64,000 bases of DNA from Streptomyces ruber (GTDB lineage Bacteria > Actinomycetota > Actinomycetes > Streptomycetales > Streptomycetaceae). The translations under genes and the position numbers were made by a program. The notes under the pieces were generated by a model, which searched no databases, had not been told where the DNA came from, and saw only the letters and a list, made by a program, of their open reading frames with translations. The stretch spans positions 434,001 through 498,000 of the forward strand of contig NZ_BMQK01000001.1 in the NCBI RefSeq assembly GCF_014648075.1, given 5' to 3'. Below are positions 1 to 8,397 of the stretch, in pieces (positions within the stretch are counted from its first letter, which is position 1; every line of letters begins with the position of its first letter).

Positions 1-945
1 CCCTCCTCCTCGCGGAGCTCCTCGGTACCGTCCGGATCGAAAGCGGTGGCCGGGGCGGCGGCCGGCGGCGCGGCGGCCGGGCGGACGTCGTCGGGGTGGC
101 CGGAGGTCCCGCCGCCGGATCTGCCGTCGCGCCCCGCGCCCCGGGCGCCGATCACGGATGTGGTGCCGCGGCGGACGCTGATCGTCGTCGCGGTGGTCGT
201 CGTGCTGGCCGTGGTCGGGACGGTGCTCGCGCTGACCCTCGGCGGTGGCGACGAGAGCGGCCAGGGCGGCAGGAGCGGCGACACCAAGTCGTCCGCGTCC
301 GCCACGGAGCCCGGGAGCGGTGGCGGTTCGGAGGGGTCCGACGCCCGTACCGACGGCGAGAGCACCGCGACGGCCTCGGAGTCGGAGGGCTCCGAGGGCA
401 GCGGTTCGGGCGCGGGAAGCGACGAGAGCACGTCGGACGACTCGGGTGACGACGGGAACGGCGACGGCGAGGACGCGGACTCCGGTACCGGTTCCGGCTC
501 CGGCTCCGACGACATCGCGGTGCGCACGTACGAGAGCTCCCAGGGCTTCTCGATCGGGCTGCCCGAAGGCTGGGAGTACCGGTCGACGGACGCGGCGGGC
601 GCCCGTTTCACGGGCCCCGACGGGCAGCGGCTGCTCGTCGGCTGGACGTCGACGCCCAAGGACGACCCGGTGGCGGACTGGAAGAACCAGGAGCGGTCCA
701 TGGTGCGTTCCCAGTACCAGCGGGTCCGAATAGAAGCGGTGGACTACCGCGGCTGGGACACGGCCGACTGGGAGTTCACCTATGTGGCGAGCGGTACCAA
801 GTACCGCGTCATCGACCGCGGTTTCGTCGTGAACTCGAATCTTGGTCACGCTCTGATGTACACGGCGAAGGACGCCGAGTGGGACAGTGACCTGCGCGAG
901 GACACCTGGCGGACGTTCACGGAGACGTTCCGGCCGAAGTCCTGA
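1..945 (+). CDS. Membrane-anchored extracellular domain protein, probable C-terminal part of a Ser/Thr kinase (5' truncated)
   Basis: The frame is open from base 1, so the gene begins upstream; 314 codons are visible. They hold an Ala/Gly/Pro-rich stretch, one membrane helix (bases about 178-240, LIVVAVVVVLAVVG), a long Ser/Gly/Asp/Glu linker, and a C-terminal domain of about 140 residues with a P-x-GW motif and conserved Trp and Tyr residues. That last domain resembles the C-terminus of the next gene (GF-x-V-x-x-x-x-GW near its residue 790). A cytoplasmic kinase, then helix, linker and outside domain is the usual layout of such proteins, and two further kinase-family genes follow. The kinase domain itself is outside the window, so the kinase call is inference. 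Confidence 0.6.
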   Translation, partial: PSSSRSSSVPSGSKAVAGAAAGGAAAGRTSSGWPEVPPPDLPSRPAPRAPITDVVPRRTLIVVAVVVVLAVVGTVLALTLGGGDESGQGGRSGDTKSSASATEPGSGGGSEGSDARTDGESTATASESEGSEGSGSGAGSDESTSDDSGDDGNGDGEDADSGTGSGSGSDDIAVRTYESSQGFSIGLPEGWEYRSTDAAGARFTGPDGQRLLVGWTSTPKDDPVADWKNQERSMVRSQYQRVRIEAVDYRGWDTADWEFTYVASGTKYRVIDRGFVVNSNLGHALMYTAKDAEWDSDLREDTWRTFTETFRPKS

Positions 946-1002
946 GGGGCGCCTGACAACGACTGAGGCCGGATCGTAACGGCGCGAATCCCGCATCTCT
1001 TC

Positions 1003-1030
1003 CTTGCGCGTTACCTCAGGCACGTATCGT
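1003..1030 (+). promoter_or_regulatory. Possible promoter of the pseudokinase gene
   Basis: CTTGCG (1003-1008) and TATCGT (1025-1030) are separated by 16 bases and lie about 85 bases upstream of the GTG at 1117. The match to a vegetative promoter is modest. Confidence 0.25.
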
Positions 1031-1116
1031 GAGTGGCTGCGGACCGTGCGCATCCAGAGCGGAACGGTACGCAGAGTGAACGGTATTGACCGACCTGGTT
1101 GGCCGGGGGTGGCATC

Positions 1117-3891
1117 GTGGACGACTACGCGGGACGGGTGCTCGCCGACCGCTACCGCCTTCCGGTGCCGCCGTCGGACGATTACGAACTCGCCGAGATC
1201 CGGGCCTTCGACACCTACAGCGGGCAGGAAGTCCTCATACGGCAGGTGCCGTTGCCCGAGATCGTCGAGGCGGAAGTGCTGGACGCGGACGGGCTGCCGG
1301 AGGGGTACGTCGCCCGGGACGCCAAGGCGCGCCGGAGCGGCGATAGGGCCACGCGCCGTCCCGCCGACCCGGCCGTGCGGCGCGCGATCGAGGCCGCGCA
1401 GGCCGCCGCGCAGATTCCCGACCACCCACGCCTGGACCAGGTCTTCGACGTGTTCGCCGAAGGCGGTTCGCTGTGGATCGTCAGCGAACTGGTGTCCGCA
1501 CAGCCGCTGGAGACGCTCCTCGCCGAGAAGCCCCTGACGCCGTACCGGGCGGCCGAGGTCGCCGCCGACGTCCTCACCGCGCTGCGCGCCCTGCACGCCC
1601 ACGGCTGGGTGCACCGCAACGTCACCTCCCGCACGGTCCTCGTCTGCGACGACGGACGCGTGGTGCTCACGGGCCTCGCGGCCGGTGCGGCGGAGGAGGC
1701 GCTCTGCGGGTACGACCCCGTGCCGGTGAACGACACGCAGGACGAGGGCGTCGCCGGGGATCCGGGCGGGGGGCCGCTCACGGCAGGCTTCCGTGTGCCT
1801 GACGATTCTCTTCGTGCGCCTCGTGTGCCTGAGACGTTCAAGGGGCTGGAGCCTCGTTCGTCCCAGGGTGGGGCGGCGCCCGGAGCCGGTGTCCCTGATC
1901 CCGAGACCGCCCGGCGCGCCGCCATCGAGGCGCGCGCAGGAAACGCGGACGCGGGCGCCGACCCGTCGGCCGGACGGCGCACGCCCGAGACCGGCGACGA
2001 CATCAGGGCGGCTCGGGCCGGAGCGATCGCGGCCTACCGGGCCGGCGCACGGGCCGCGGCCCGTGCGCACGAGCAGCCGGAGGGACCCCGGGGCCCGGCC
2101 CTGCCCGACCGCCGACCGGTCACCGGGCAGCTGCCGGCGCCGGGCCACATGTCGGATGAGTCCGGGGCGGTACCGGGCCCCGGCGGTCCGTCCGCGCCCA
2201 CGCCGCCCGGTCAGATCGCGGACCCGTACGGCGTGGGAAGTGCCCGTCCGTGGCACGGAGCGGTGCCCCGCCCCGCGGCGCCCGCGCCCGCGCCCGCGAG
2301 CGGACCGGACGACCGCGCCGCCGGACACGGCACTCACGGCGGAGGAGGGACGAGCCGCCACGGAGTCGGCGTCCCGCCGGCCTCGGGCGCTCCCACCACG
2401 AAGTCCGCCGCTCACGCCGCATCGCCGTCCACCGGACACTGGGACGAGCTGGCCGCGGCCGGGACCGCCCGGCGCGGGCCCGCCACCGCACTCGCCGCCG
2501 AGCGCGCCCGGCAGGCGCGGATGGCGGTGGTCGGGCCGGTCACGGAACGCTGGGCGCCGGAACAGGCGGGCCCGGTGCACGAGAACTGGCAGCTGGCGGC
2601 GCCGATCGGGCCCGCGACGGACCTGTGGGCGCTGGGGGCCCTGCTGTTCCGGGCCGTGCAGGGACACGCCCCCTACCCAGAGGACAACACCGCCGAACTG
2701 GTGCAGATGGTGTGCTCGGAGCCGCCCGCGTACGCGGAGGAGTGCGGGCCGCTGCGGCCGGTGGTCGAGTCGTTGCTGCGGCAGGACCCCACCGAGCGGC
2801 CGGACTTCGAGGAGCTGCGCGGCTGGCTGCGCTCGCTCGTCCGGTCGGCGCCGGAGCCCGAGGCCGGTACGTACGTGGTGGCGGCGCCCCCGGCGGACCC
2901 GCGCAGGCTGCCGATCAAGCGGCGCCGGGGCGAACTCGTCCGCAGGCGCCGTCGTACGCGGAAATCCGACACCTCCCCGCACGCCCGCCACAAGCGGGCG
3001 AAGCAGGAGCGGGCCAAACAGGAACGGGTCAAGCGCAAGGAGCGCCCGGCCGAGACCGCCTCGTTCGAGTCGGCGGCACTGTTCGAGCCGTTCGAGTCGT
3101 CCACGTCGTTCGAGCCGGACAGGGCGCACGAACGGTCCGGCGCACCCGGCCCGTCCGGCTCGCCCGTGCCGCGCAAGCTCGGACGCAACCTGCTTCTGCT
3201 GGTCCTGCTCGCGATGGCCGCGGTGATCGCGTACGCCATGGTGTTCATGCCGAAGTCCGGCACGAGCGGGGACAGCGGCGCGGACAGCCGGCAGACCGGC
3301 GCCCCCGGGAACGCCGGACCCGCGCCTGTGCCCGACGTCACGGACGACCCTCAGCCGGAGCAGAGCGCGCAGGAGGAGGAGACGGAACCGTCGGAGTCGT
3401 CCGCCTCCACCCGGCCGCAGGCCAACGAACCCGAGGTCGCCCAGGGGTTCACCCTGCGCGACGACCCCGAGGGGTTCCGCGTCGCGGTGGCCAACGGCTG
3501 GGACCGCGCGGGCAGGAACGGCCGCGGCCAGGTCGTCTACTCGCAGGGCTCCTTCGAGCTCCTCGTCGTACCCGGCCGGGACAGCGCGGAGACCTTCGGC
3601 AGCGACCCGCTGGCGTACCAGCGGGAGGACGAGCGCGAGCTGCAGCCGTTCCGCGACTCGACCTGGGCCACCTCCAGCGGGATGCGGCTCGTCGAGGTGG
3701 GCGGACGCAGCATGGCCGAGGGGCAGTTCACCTGGCAGGACGAGGAGGGGCGCGAGATCTTCGTGCGGAACCTGGCGATCCTCATAGACGGCCGGTACCA
3801 CGTCGTGCAGGTACGCGGCCCCGAGGCCGAACGCGACGAGGTGACCCGGCTGTACGAGCAGGCGTACCAGACGTACCAGGCGACGGGCTGA
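1117..3891 (+). CDS. Membrane-anchored Ser/Thr pseudokinase with extracellular domain
   Basis: GTG 1117 (MDDYAGRV) is chosen because a GGGGGTGG sequence lies just upstream; an in-frame TTG at 1099 is less likely. The 924-residue product has a kinase-like N-lobe, but the residues needed for catalysis are changed: the VAIK position reads VLIR (residues 40-43), the HRD catalytic loop reads HRN (166-168), and the DFG position reads TGL (185-187). An insert of about 280-300 residues rich in Ala, Gly and Pro separates this from a recognisable C-lobe (DLWALGALLF, from residue 502). A basic region, a helix (691-710) and an extracellular domain (about 780-924) related to that of the upstream gene follow. 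It is probably a non-catalytic signalling scaffold, perhaps partnering the kinase at 4442. Confidence 0.85.
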   Translation: MDDYAGRVLADRYRLPVPPSDDYELAEIRAFDTYSGQEVLIRQVPLPEIVEAEVLDADGLPEGYVARDAKARRSGDRATRRPADPAVRRAIEAAQAAAQIPDHPRLDQVFDVFAEGGSLWIVSELVSAQPLETLLAEKPLTPYRAAEVAADVLTALRALHAHGWVHRNVTSRTVLVCDDGRVVLTGLAAGAAEEALCGYDPVPVNDTQDEGVAGDPGGGPLTAGFRVPDDSLRAPRVPETFKGLEPRSSQGGAAPGAGVPDPETARRAAIEARAGNADAGADPSAGRRTPETGDDIRAARAGAIAAYRAGARAAARAHEQPEGPRGPALPDRRPVTGQLPAPGHMSDESGAVPGPGGPSAPTPPGQIADPYGVGSARPWHGAVPRPAAPAPAPASGPDDRAAGHGTHGGGGTSRHGVGVPPASGAPTTKSAAHAASPSTGHWDELAAAGTARRGPATALAAERARQARMAVVGPVTERWAPEQAGPVHENWQLAAPIGPATDLWALGALLFRAVQGHAPYPEDNTAELVQMVCSEPPAYAEECGPLRPVVESLLRQDPTERPDFEELRGWLRSLVRSAPEPEAGTYVVAAPPADPRRLPIKRRRGELVRRRRRTRKSDTSPHARHKRAKQERAKQERVKRKERPAETASFESAALFEPFESSTSFEPDRAHERSGAPGPSGSPVPRKLGRNLLLLVLLAMAAVIAYAMVFMPKSGTSGDSGADSRQTGAPGNAGPAPVPDVTDDPQPEQSAQEEETEPSESSASTRPQANEPEVAQGFTLRDDPEGFRVAVANGWDRAGRNGRGQVVYSQGSFELLVVPGRDSAETFGSDPLAYQREDERELQPFRDSTWATSSGMRLVEVGGRSMAEGQFTWQDEEGREIFVRNLAILIDGRYHVVQVRGPEAERDEVTRLYEQAYQTYQATG

Positions 3892-4441
3892 GCGCAGCGC
3901 GCCGGGCGCGCCGGGCGGGCGGGACGGGCGGGGCCAAGGCTTCGGCTCGACGCGCCGGCACGGCGTCCCTGGACGGCGTGCCTGGACGGCGTGTCTGGAC
4001 GGCGTACCCGCACGGCGTACCTGCGCGTTTCGGCCTTCCCGGTCGGTGCCGGACGGTCGTGCCGACCCGTCGCGGGTGGGACGGGAGCGGGTGCTGACAC
4101 GCCGTTCCGGGCCGGTCGCGGGCGGGCGGGCTCCGGGTGAGCGGTCAGGAGCCGGGCCGCGCGGCCGACGGCCGCCGGGCGGGTGACGCACGGAGTGACG
4201 CACGGGGCGACGGCGCGGTGACCTGAGGGGCGTCGGCGCAGGGCTGGGCCGGCGGACGGCGTACGAGCGGTGGGAACGGCCGGCGGCCGGGCGCTCCTGC
4301 GAGCTCATGACCCCGGAGTACGCGGGGCTCCCAGCCGGTCGGACGGCGTACGCCCCCTGCGTGCGTGTGTACGGCGCTTACCGGCCATGCGCGGGCACGG
4401 CACCCCGGAAGGGCTCCGTCCGGTGCGGCATGATGAGGCGT
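3892..4441. other. Intergenic region with five 13-bp tandem units
   Basis: No convincing gene was seen in these 550 bases. From 3956 to 4020 there are five head-to-tail 13-bp units close to CTGGACGGCGTGC; the first and last are the most diverged. Open frames here are Arg/Pro-rich and look like composition artefacts. Confidence 0.6.
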
Positions 4442-5902
4442 ATGGGGACCGAGGGGGCCGACTTCCGTGTCATAGCTGGTCGTTACCGCCTGGAGAGCAG
4501 ACTCGGACGGGGCGGCATGGGCGTCGTCTGGCGGGCCACCGACCAGCTCCTCGGCCGGCAGGTGGCGGTCAAGGAACTCGTCATCGATCCGGCGCTCCCC
4601 GAGCGGGAGGCCCGGCGGCAGCGCGAGCGCACCCGGCGCGAAGCCCGCGCGGTGGCGCAGCTCAGCCACCCCAGCATCGTCGCCGTGCACGACGTCGTCG
4701 AGGACGACGCACGCCCGTACATCGTGATGGAACTGATCGACGGCGGCTCGCTGGAGGACCGTGTCGCCGCGCACGGCCCGGTGGACGCGCGCGAGGCCGC
4801 CCGGATCGGCATCGACCTGCTGGGCGCGCTGCGCAAGGCGCACGACTCCGGAGTCCTGCACCGCGACCTCAAGCCCGCGAACGTCCTGCTCGAGGAGGGC
4901 ACCGACCGCGTCGTCCTCACCGACTTCGGCATCGCGCAGTTCCCGGGCGCGACGACACTCACCCGGAACGGGGCCTTCGTCGGCTCGCCCGAGTACACCG
5001 CGCCCGAGCGCATGGCGGGGGCGCGCACGGGTCCGGAGTCCGACCTGTGGTCGCTGGGCGCGCTGCTCTGCGCGGCGCTGAGCGGTGAGTCGCCGTTCCG
5101 GCGCGACTCGCTGGGCGGCATCCTGCACGCGGTCGTGGCCGACGAGATACGCACGCCCGCGCAGGCGGCGCCGCTGCTCCCCGTCGTCCTCGGGTTGCTG
5201 GAGCGGGATCCGGCGGCACGGCTGGACGCGGGGGAGGCGGAGCGCCTGCTGCGGGCCTACCGGGAGACGGGGCGGATGCCGCAGGTGCCACCGGGACACC
5301 TGCCGGTGCGGCGGCAGCTGGCGAGGCCCTTCACGCTGTTCCGCGAACCGACGACCGGCCCGTCCGGGGAGTCGTCCGCGGGAGGGGGAGGACCAGACCC
5401 CGGGGCCGGAGAGGGCGCGGGGGCATGGGACGCCTGGGACGTCGGTGACGTGGGGGACGTGCGGGACCTTGAGGAGGGCAGGTACGTCGGGCGGGAAGCG
5501 CCTCCCGGAAGTGACGGCTCGGCCGCCGGGGAGGGGCGCGTGGCGGGCGGGGGCGCCGCCGGTGGTGGCCCGGGCGGCGGGGGAAGGGCCGGGTCCGCCG
5601 GGCGGCTCTCCTGGAAGGGTGCCGTGATCGCGGCGGCGCTGGTCGCCGCGATGGCCGGGGCGGGCGTGTCGGCTGTCGCGCTGCTGGTGCGGGAAGGGGG
5701 CGACGGCGGCGGGCCGCCGTCGAGCAGTGAACCGCCCCCGCCCACGGGCACGACCTCGCCGCCCGGCGAGACCTCACCCACGGCATCACCGACCCGATCG
5801 CCCACGGGGACCGGATCGCCGACGGCCACGGGGACGCCCTCGCCCACGACCGCCCTCCCCGGTGCCTCAGGTGACCCCGTCCCGGCGCACACTCACCCCT
5901 AG
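4442..5902 (+). CDS. Serine/threonine protein kinase, Hanks type, membrane anchored
   Basis: ATG 4442 (MGTEGADFRV) is preferred to the in-frame ATGs at 4430 and 4433; the GATGAGG just upstream can serve as ribosome binding site. The 486-residue product has an intact catalytic domain: glycine loop GRGGMG (22-27), VAVKE lysine (K44), HRDLKPAN (140-147) and DFG (161-163). A Gly/Glu-rich linker, a membrane helix (about 393-417) and a short Pro/Thr/Ser tail follow. No PASTA or other sensor repeat is present, so the outside part is unlikely to fold. It should phosphorylate Ser/Thr of cytoplasmic partners; substrates cannot be read from the sequence. The last 36 bases overlap the convergent glycosyltransferase gene. 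Confidence 0.93.
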   Translation: MGTEGADFRVIAGRYRLESRLGRGGMGVVWRATDQLLGRQVAVKELVIDPALPEREARRQRERTRREARAVAQLSHPSIVAVHDVVEDDARPYIVMELIDGGSLEDRVAAHGPVDAREAARIGIDLLGALRKAHDSGVLHRDLKPANVLLEEGTDRVVLTDFGIAQFPGATTLTRNGAFVGSPEYTAPERMAGARTGPESDLWSLGALLCAALSGESPFRRDSLGGILHAVVADEIRTPAQAAPLLPVVLGLLERDPAARLDAGEAERLLRAYRETGRMPQVPPGHLPVRRQLARPFTLFREPTTGPSGESSAGGGGPDPGAGEGAGAWDAWDVGDVGDVRDLEEGRYVGREAPPGSDGSAAGEGRVAGGGAAGGGPGGGGRAGSAGRLSWKGAVIAAALVAAMAGAGVSAVALLVREGGDGGGPPSSSEPPPPTGTTSPPGETSPTASPTRSPTGTGSPTATGTPSPTTALPGASGDPVPAHTHP

Positions 5903-8071
5903 GTCGTTGGTGACGGTGAAGAGGAAGCGGGCGCGCACCGTGGCACCGTCCGTCCCGGGCAGCACGACGGCCGGGTACTTGGCGGTCTTCCTGCGGTCCA
6001 CGACATCGTCGAGCAGACGCCCGAGACGAACGGGCGCCGCGCCCTCCGCGGGACGCAGGTAGAGGTCCCAGACTGTCTCCTCGGCGGAGCCGGCGGGCCC
6101 GGGCAGCGCCGTGAGCCGCACCCGGAAACACCGCCCTTCCGCCGTCGTCACCGGCGCCTCGAAGCCTTCGGTGTCCTGACCTCGCCCGACGCCCACCAGC
6201 GCGGCTCCTCCACCCAGCGGGGCGGGCCCGTGGAGGACGCCCTCGACGGCGGGCGAGCCGTCGACGGCGGACAGGGCGGTGACCTCCCCGTGCGCGGTCC
6301 GCCGGAAGGTCCGCAGGGCGAGGTGGCCGCCCTTGGTCCGGTACGGGATCCACCAGGCGACGGACTCCTCCGGTGCGAGCGCGGGGGCCGTGCGCAGCAG
6401 ACCGCGCTGCTCGACGAGCAACGCGGCGAGGCGCCGGCGTGCGCCGTCCGGGAGCCGCTCGACGTACACGTCCCAGCGCCCCTCGGCCAGGTCGAGCCGA
6501 CCGTGGGCCAAGGTGGCGCTCCAGGCGCCCTTCGCCCCGGTCGGCGGCTCCAGCGGCACGCGCGCCTCGGGCGCCCCGGCGCCGCCGCGCCGATGCCGCA
6601 GCACGAGCACGAACCGCTCCCCGGGTCCGGTGAGATCGGGCAACCCCGACGCGCGTACCGAGACCCGCACGTCCCCCTCGGCGTCGACCCGGCAACCGCC
6701 CTTCGGCCGCAGCGGACGGGGCCCGGCTTCGGGCGGCGCCGGAAGCGGCGGGGGAGCGGACTGATGCGCGACGGGGGCGTTGGGGGCGTTGGGGGCGGCG
6801 GACGCGACGGGCGCGCGAGGTAGCAGATCACGCACCACGTCACGCACCGCACCGCGCACCGTCTCACCCACCGCACCCCGTACCGCACGGCGCACCCGGC
6901 GTGCGGCCTTCACCGCGACGGACGTGCGCGCCCGCCGCAGCTCGGCGAACAACTGCTCGTACTCCCCGGCGATCACCCGGGGGGCGTACCGCTGCACGGC
7001 CGCACGGCCCGCGGTGCCGAGACGAATCCGCAGGTCACGGTCCTCGATCAGGGTCAGCAGCCCGCCCGCGAGCGCGTCCGCGTTCCCGGGCGGCACGAGC
7101 AGGCCGTCGCGTCCGGCGGTGACGATCTCGCCGGGACCGTGCGGGCAGTCGGCGGCGACCACGGGCACCCCGGCGTGCATGGCCTCCAGGATCGTCATCC
7201 CGAACGACTCCCACTCGGAACTGACCGCCGCGACGGACGCCTTGGCCCATTCGGTCTCGATGGCGGCGTGCGAGCCCATGAGGAACACGTGGTCGTTGAG
7301 GCCGAGGGCGTCGACGACGGCGCGGAGGCGTGCCCGTTCGGGCCCCTGGCCGTAGATCCGCAGCCGCCACTCGGGATGTACGGCGGCGACCTTGGCGAAG
7401 GCCTCGATGAGCAGGTCGTAGCGCTTGACCCGGACGAGCCGGCCGGCGGCGACGACCAGGGGGACGCTCAGGTCGGAGGGCTCGGCCTTCGGCCGTGGCG
7501 CCGTGTTGCCGATACCGGTGATCCTGGCCCGTGCCGTGGGCAGGTGCCGCTGGTGGTCGGCGGCGTCCCGTGCGGAGACGGTCACGAAGGCGTCCAGATG
7601 ACGGATCGCCTGGTTCTGCGCCGCGCGGACCCCGGGCACGTGGTGGCCGTACGACAGGTGCTCCTGCCCGATCCGCAGGTAGCGGCGCGACCCGTGCTCC
7701 GCGAGGAGGACGACGAGTGCGGGGCGGGTCGCGACGACGACGTCGGCGTCCGTCGCGTCCAGGAAGGTGCACAGGCGGTGGTCGGTGAGCGCGGTGTAAC
7801 GGTGGGCCAGCACCTCGGACGGCGGCACGATGTCGGAGGGCTGGGCCATGAGTTCGTGCGTCCCCTCGTACGACGCCGCGTCGGGCCGCTCGTCGACGAG
7901 CGGCCGTAACCGCACCTTGCCGCTCACCTCGAGCAGCGGCTTGTTCGCGGTGCGGAACACCGAGACGACCTCGACCTCGTGGCGGGAGGCCAGCGCCCCG
8001 GCCAGGTTGAGGGTCGAGCGGACCGTGCCGCCGACGGCGTAGGCGTTGTGCAGCAGAAAGCTGATCCTCAT
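5867..8071 (-). CDS. GT4-family glycosyltransferase with C-terminal beta-rich extension
   Basis: ATG 8071 (MRISFLLHNAY) begins a 734-residue protein. Residues 1 to about 380 form a GT-B fold of the GT4 family: an N-terminal AYAVGGTVRS loop, a VAAGRLVRVKRYDLLIEAF segment that starts the donor domain, and the E-x7-E type motif in SSEWESFGMTILEAM. Then come an amphipathic Arg/Val-rich linker of repeated AVRG-like units, a Pro/Ala linker, and about 280 residues of beta-rich sequence with repeated patterns of aromatic and Arg residues. Such extensions occur in actinobacterial transferases acting on cell-wall polymers, but the acceptor is unknown. The gene is divergent from the lipid kinase gene and convergent with the kinase gene. 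Confidence 0.85.
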   Translation of the reverse strand: MRISFLLHNAYAVGGTVRSTLNLAGALASRHEVEVVSVFRTANKPLLEVSGKVRLRPLVDERPDAASYEGTHELMAQPSDIVPPSEVLAHRYTALTDHRLCTFLDATDADVVVATRPALVVLLAEHGSRRYLRIGQEHLSYGHHVPGVRAAQNQAIRHLDAFVTVSARDAADHQRHLPTARARITGIGNTAPRPKAEPSDLSVPLVVAAGRLVRVKRYDLLIEAFAKVAAVHPEWRLRIYGQGPERARLRAVVDALGLNDHVFLMGSHAAIETEWAKASVAAVSSEWESFGMTILEAMHAGVPVVAADCPHGPGEIVTAGRDGLLVPPGNADALAGGLLTLIEDRDLRIRLGTAGRAAVQRYAPRVIAGEYEQLFAELRRARTSVAVKAARRVRRAVRGAVGETVRGAVRDVVRDLLPRAPVASAAPNAPNAPVAHQSAPPPLPAPPEAGPRPLRPKGGCRVDAEGDVRVSVRASGLPDLTGPGERFVLVLRHRRGGAGAPEARVPLEPPTGAKGAWSATLAHGRLDLAEGRWDVYVERLPDGARRRLAALLVEQRGLLRTAPALAPEESVAWWIPYRTKGGHLALRTFRRTAHGEVTALSAVDGSPAVEGVLHGPAPLGGGAALVGVGRGQDTEGFEAPVTTAEGRCFRVRLTALPGPAGSAEETVWDLYLRPAEGAAPVRLGRLLDDVVDRRKTAKYPAVVLPGTDGATVRARFLFTVTNDLGVSVRRDGVT

Positions 8072-8397
8072 TGCTCGCGGCGGCTCCACACTCGGGACGT
8101 CGTCGCGGCGCTCGGCACGCTCCGACGTCGGTCCGGGCGACGGCCGGTACGGCCGTGCCCGGCATCATCAACAGCGCGAGGCCCCGGTAGGACCCGGTCA
8201 GGGGGCGGACAATCACGCCTTCCGGGGCGTGTCGCGTCGCCTCCGCGGCGGGAAGTGGTCCGGGCGGGTGAGAGCCCTGAATCTTGTCGGAACAGTGCGC
8301 CGTGCGCGAGACCCGGAGGCGACCGCCCGCCACGCTCTACTCTTTCCATGTCGTTGTCGAGCGCGTGATCGACAGGGCGGGGCGGGGAGGCGGCGGG
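8072..8397. promoter_or_regulatory. Divergent promoter region, glycosyltransferase / lipid kinase
   Basis: This 326-base region separates two divergent genes. TACTCT at 8338-8343 is a plausible -10 box for the lipid kinase gene, with no clear -35; it would give a leader of about 50 bases. A strong GGGGAGG lies 8 bases before GTG 8398. A six-codon frame (8348-8368) in the leader is noted but unsupported. Nothing else was recognised. Confidence 0.4.

Noticed and set aside
8348..8368. Six-codon frame (MSLSSA) in the lipid-kinase leader
   Set aside because: No Shine-Dalgarno sequence and too short to distinguish from chance.
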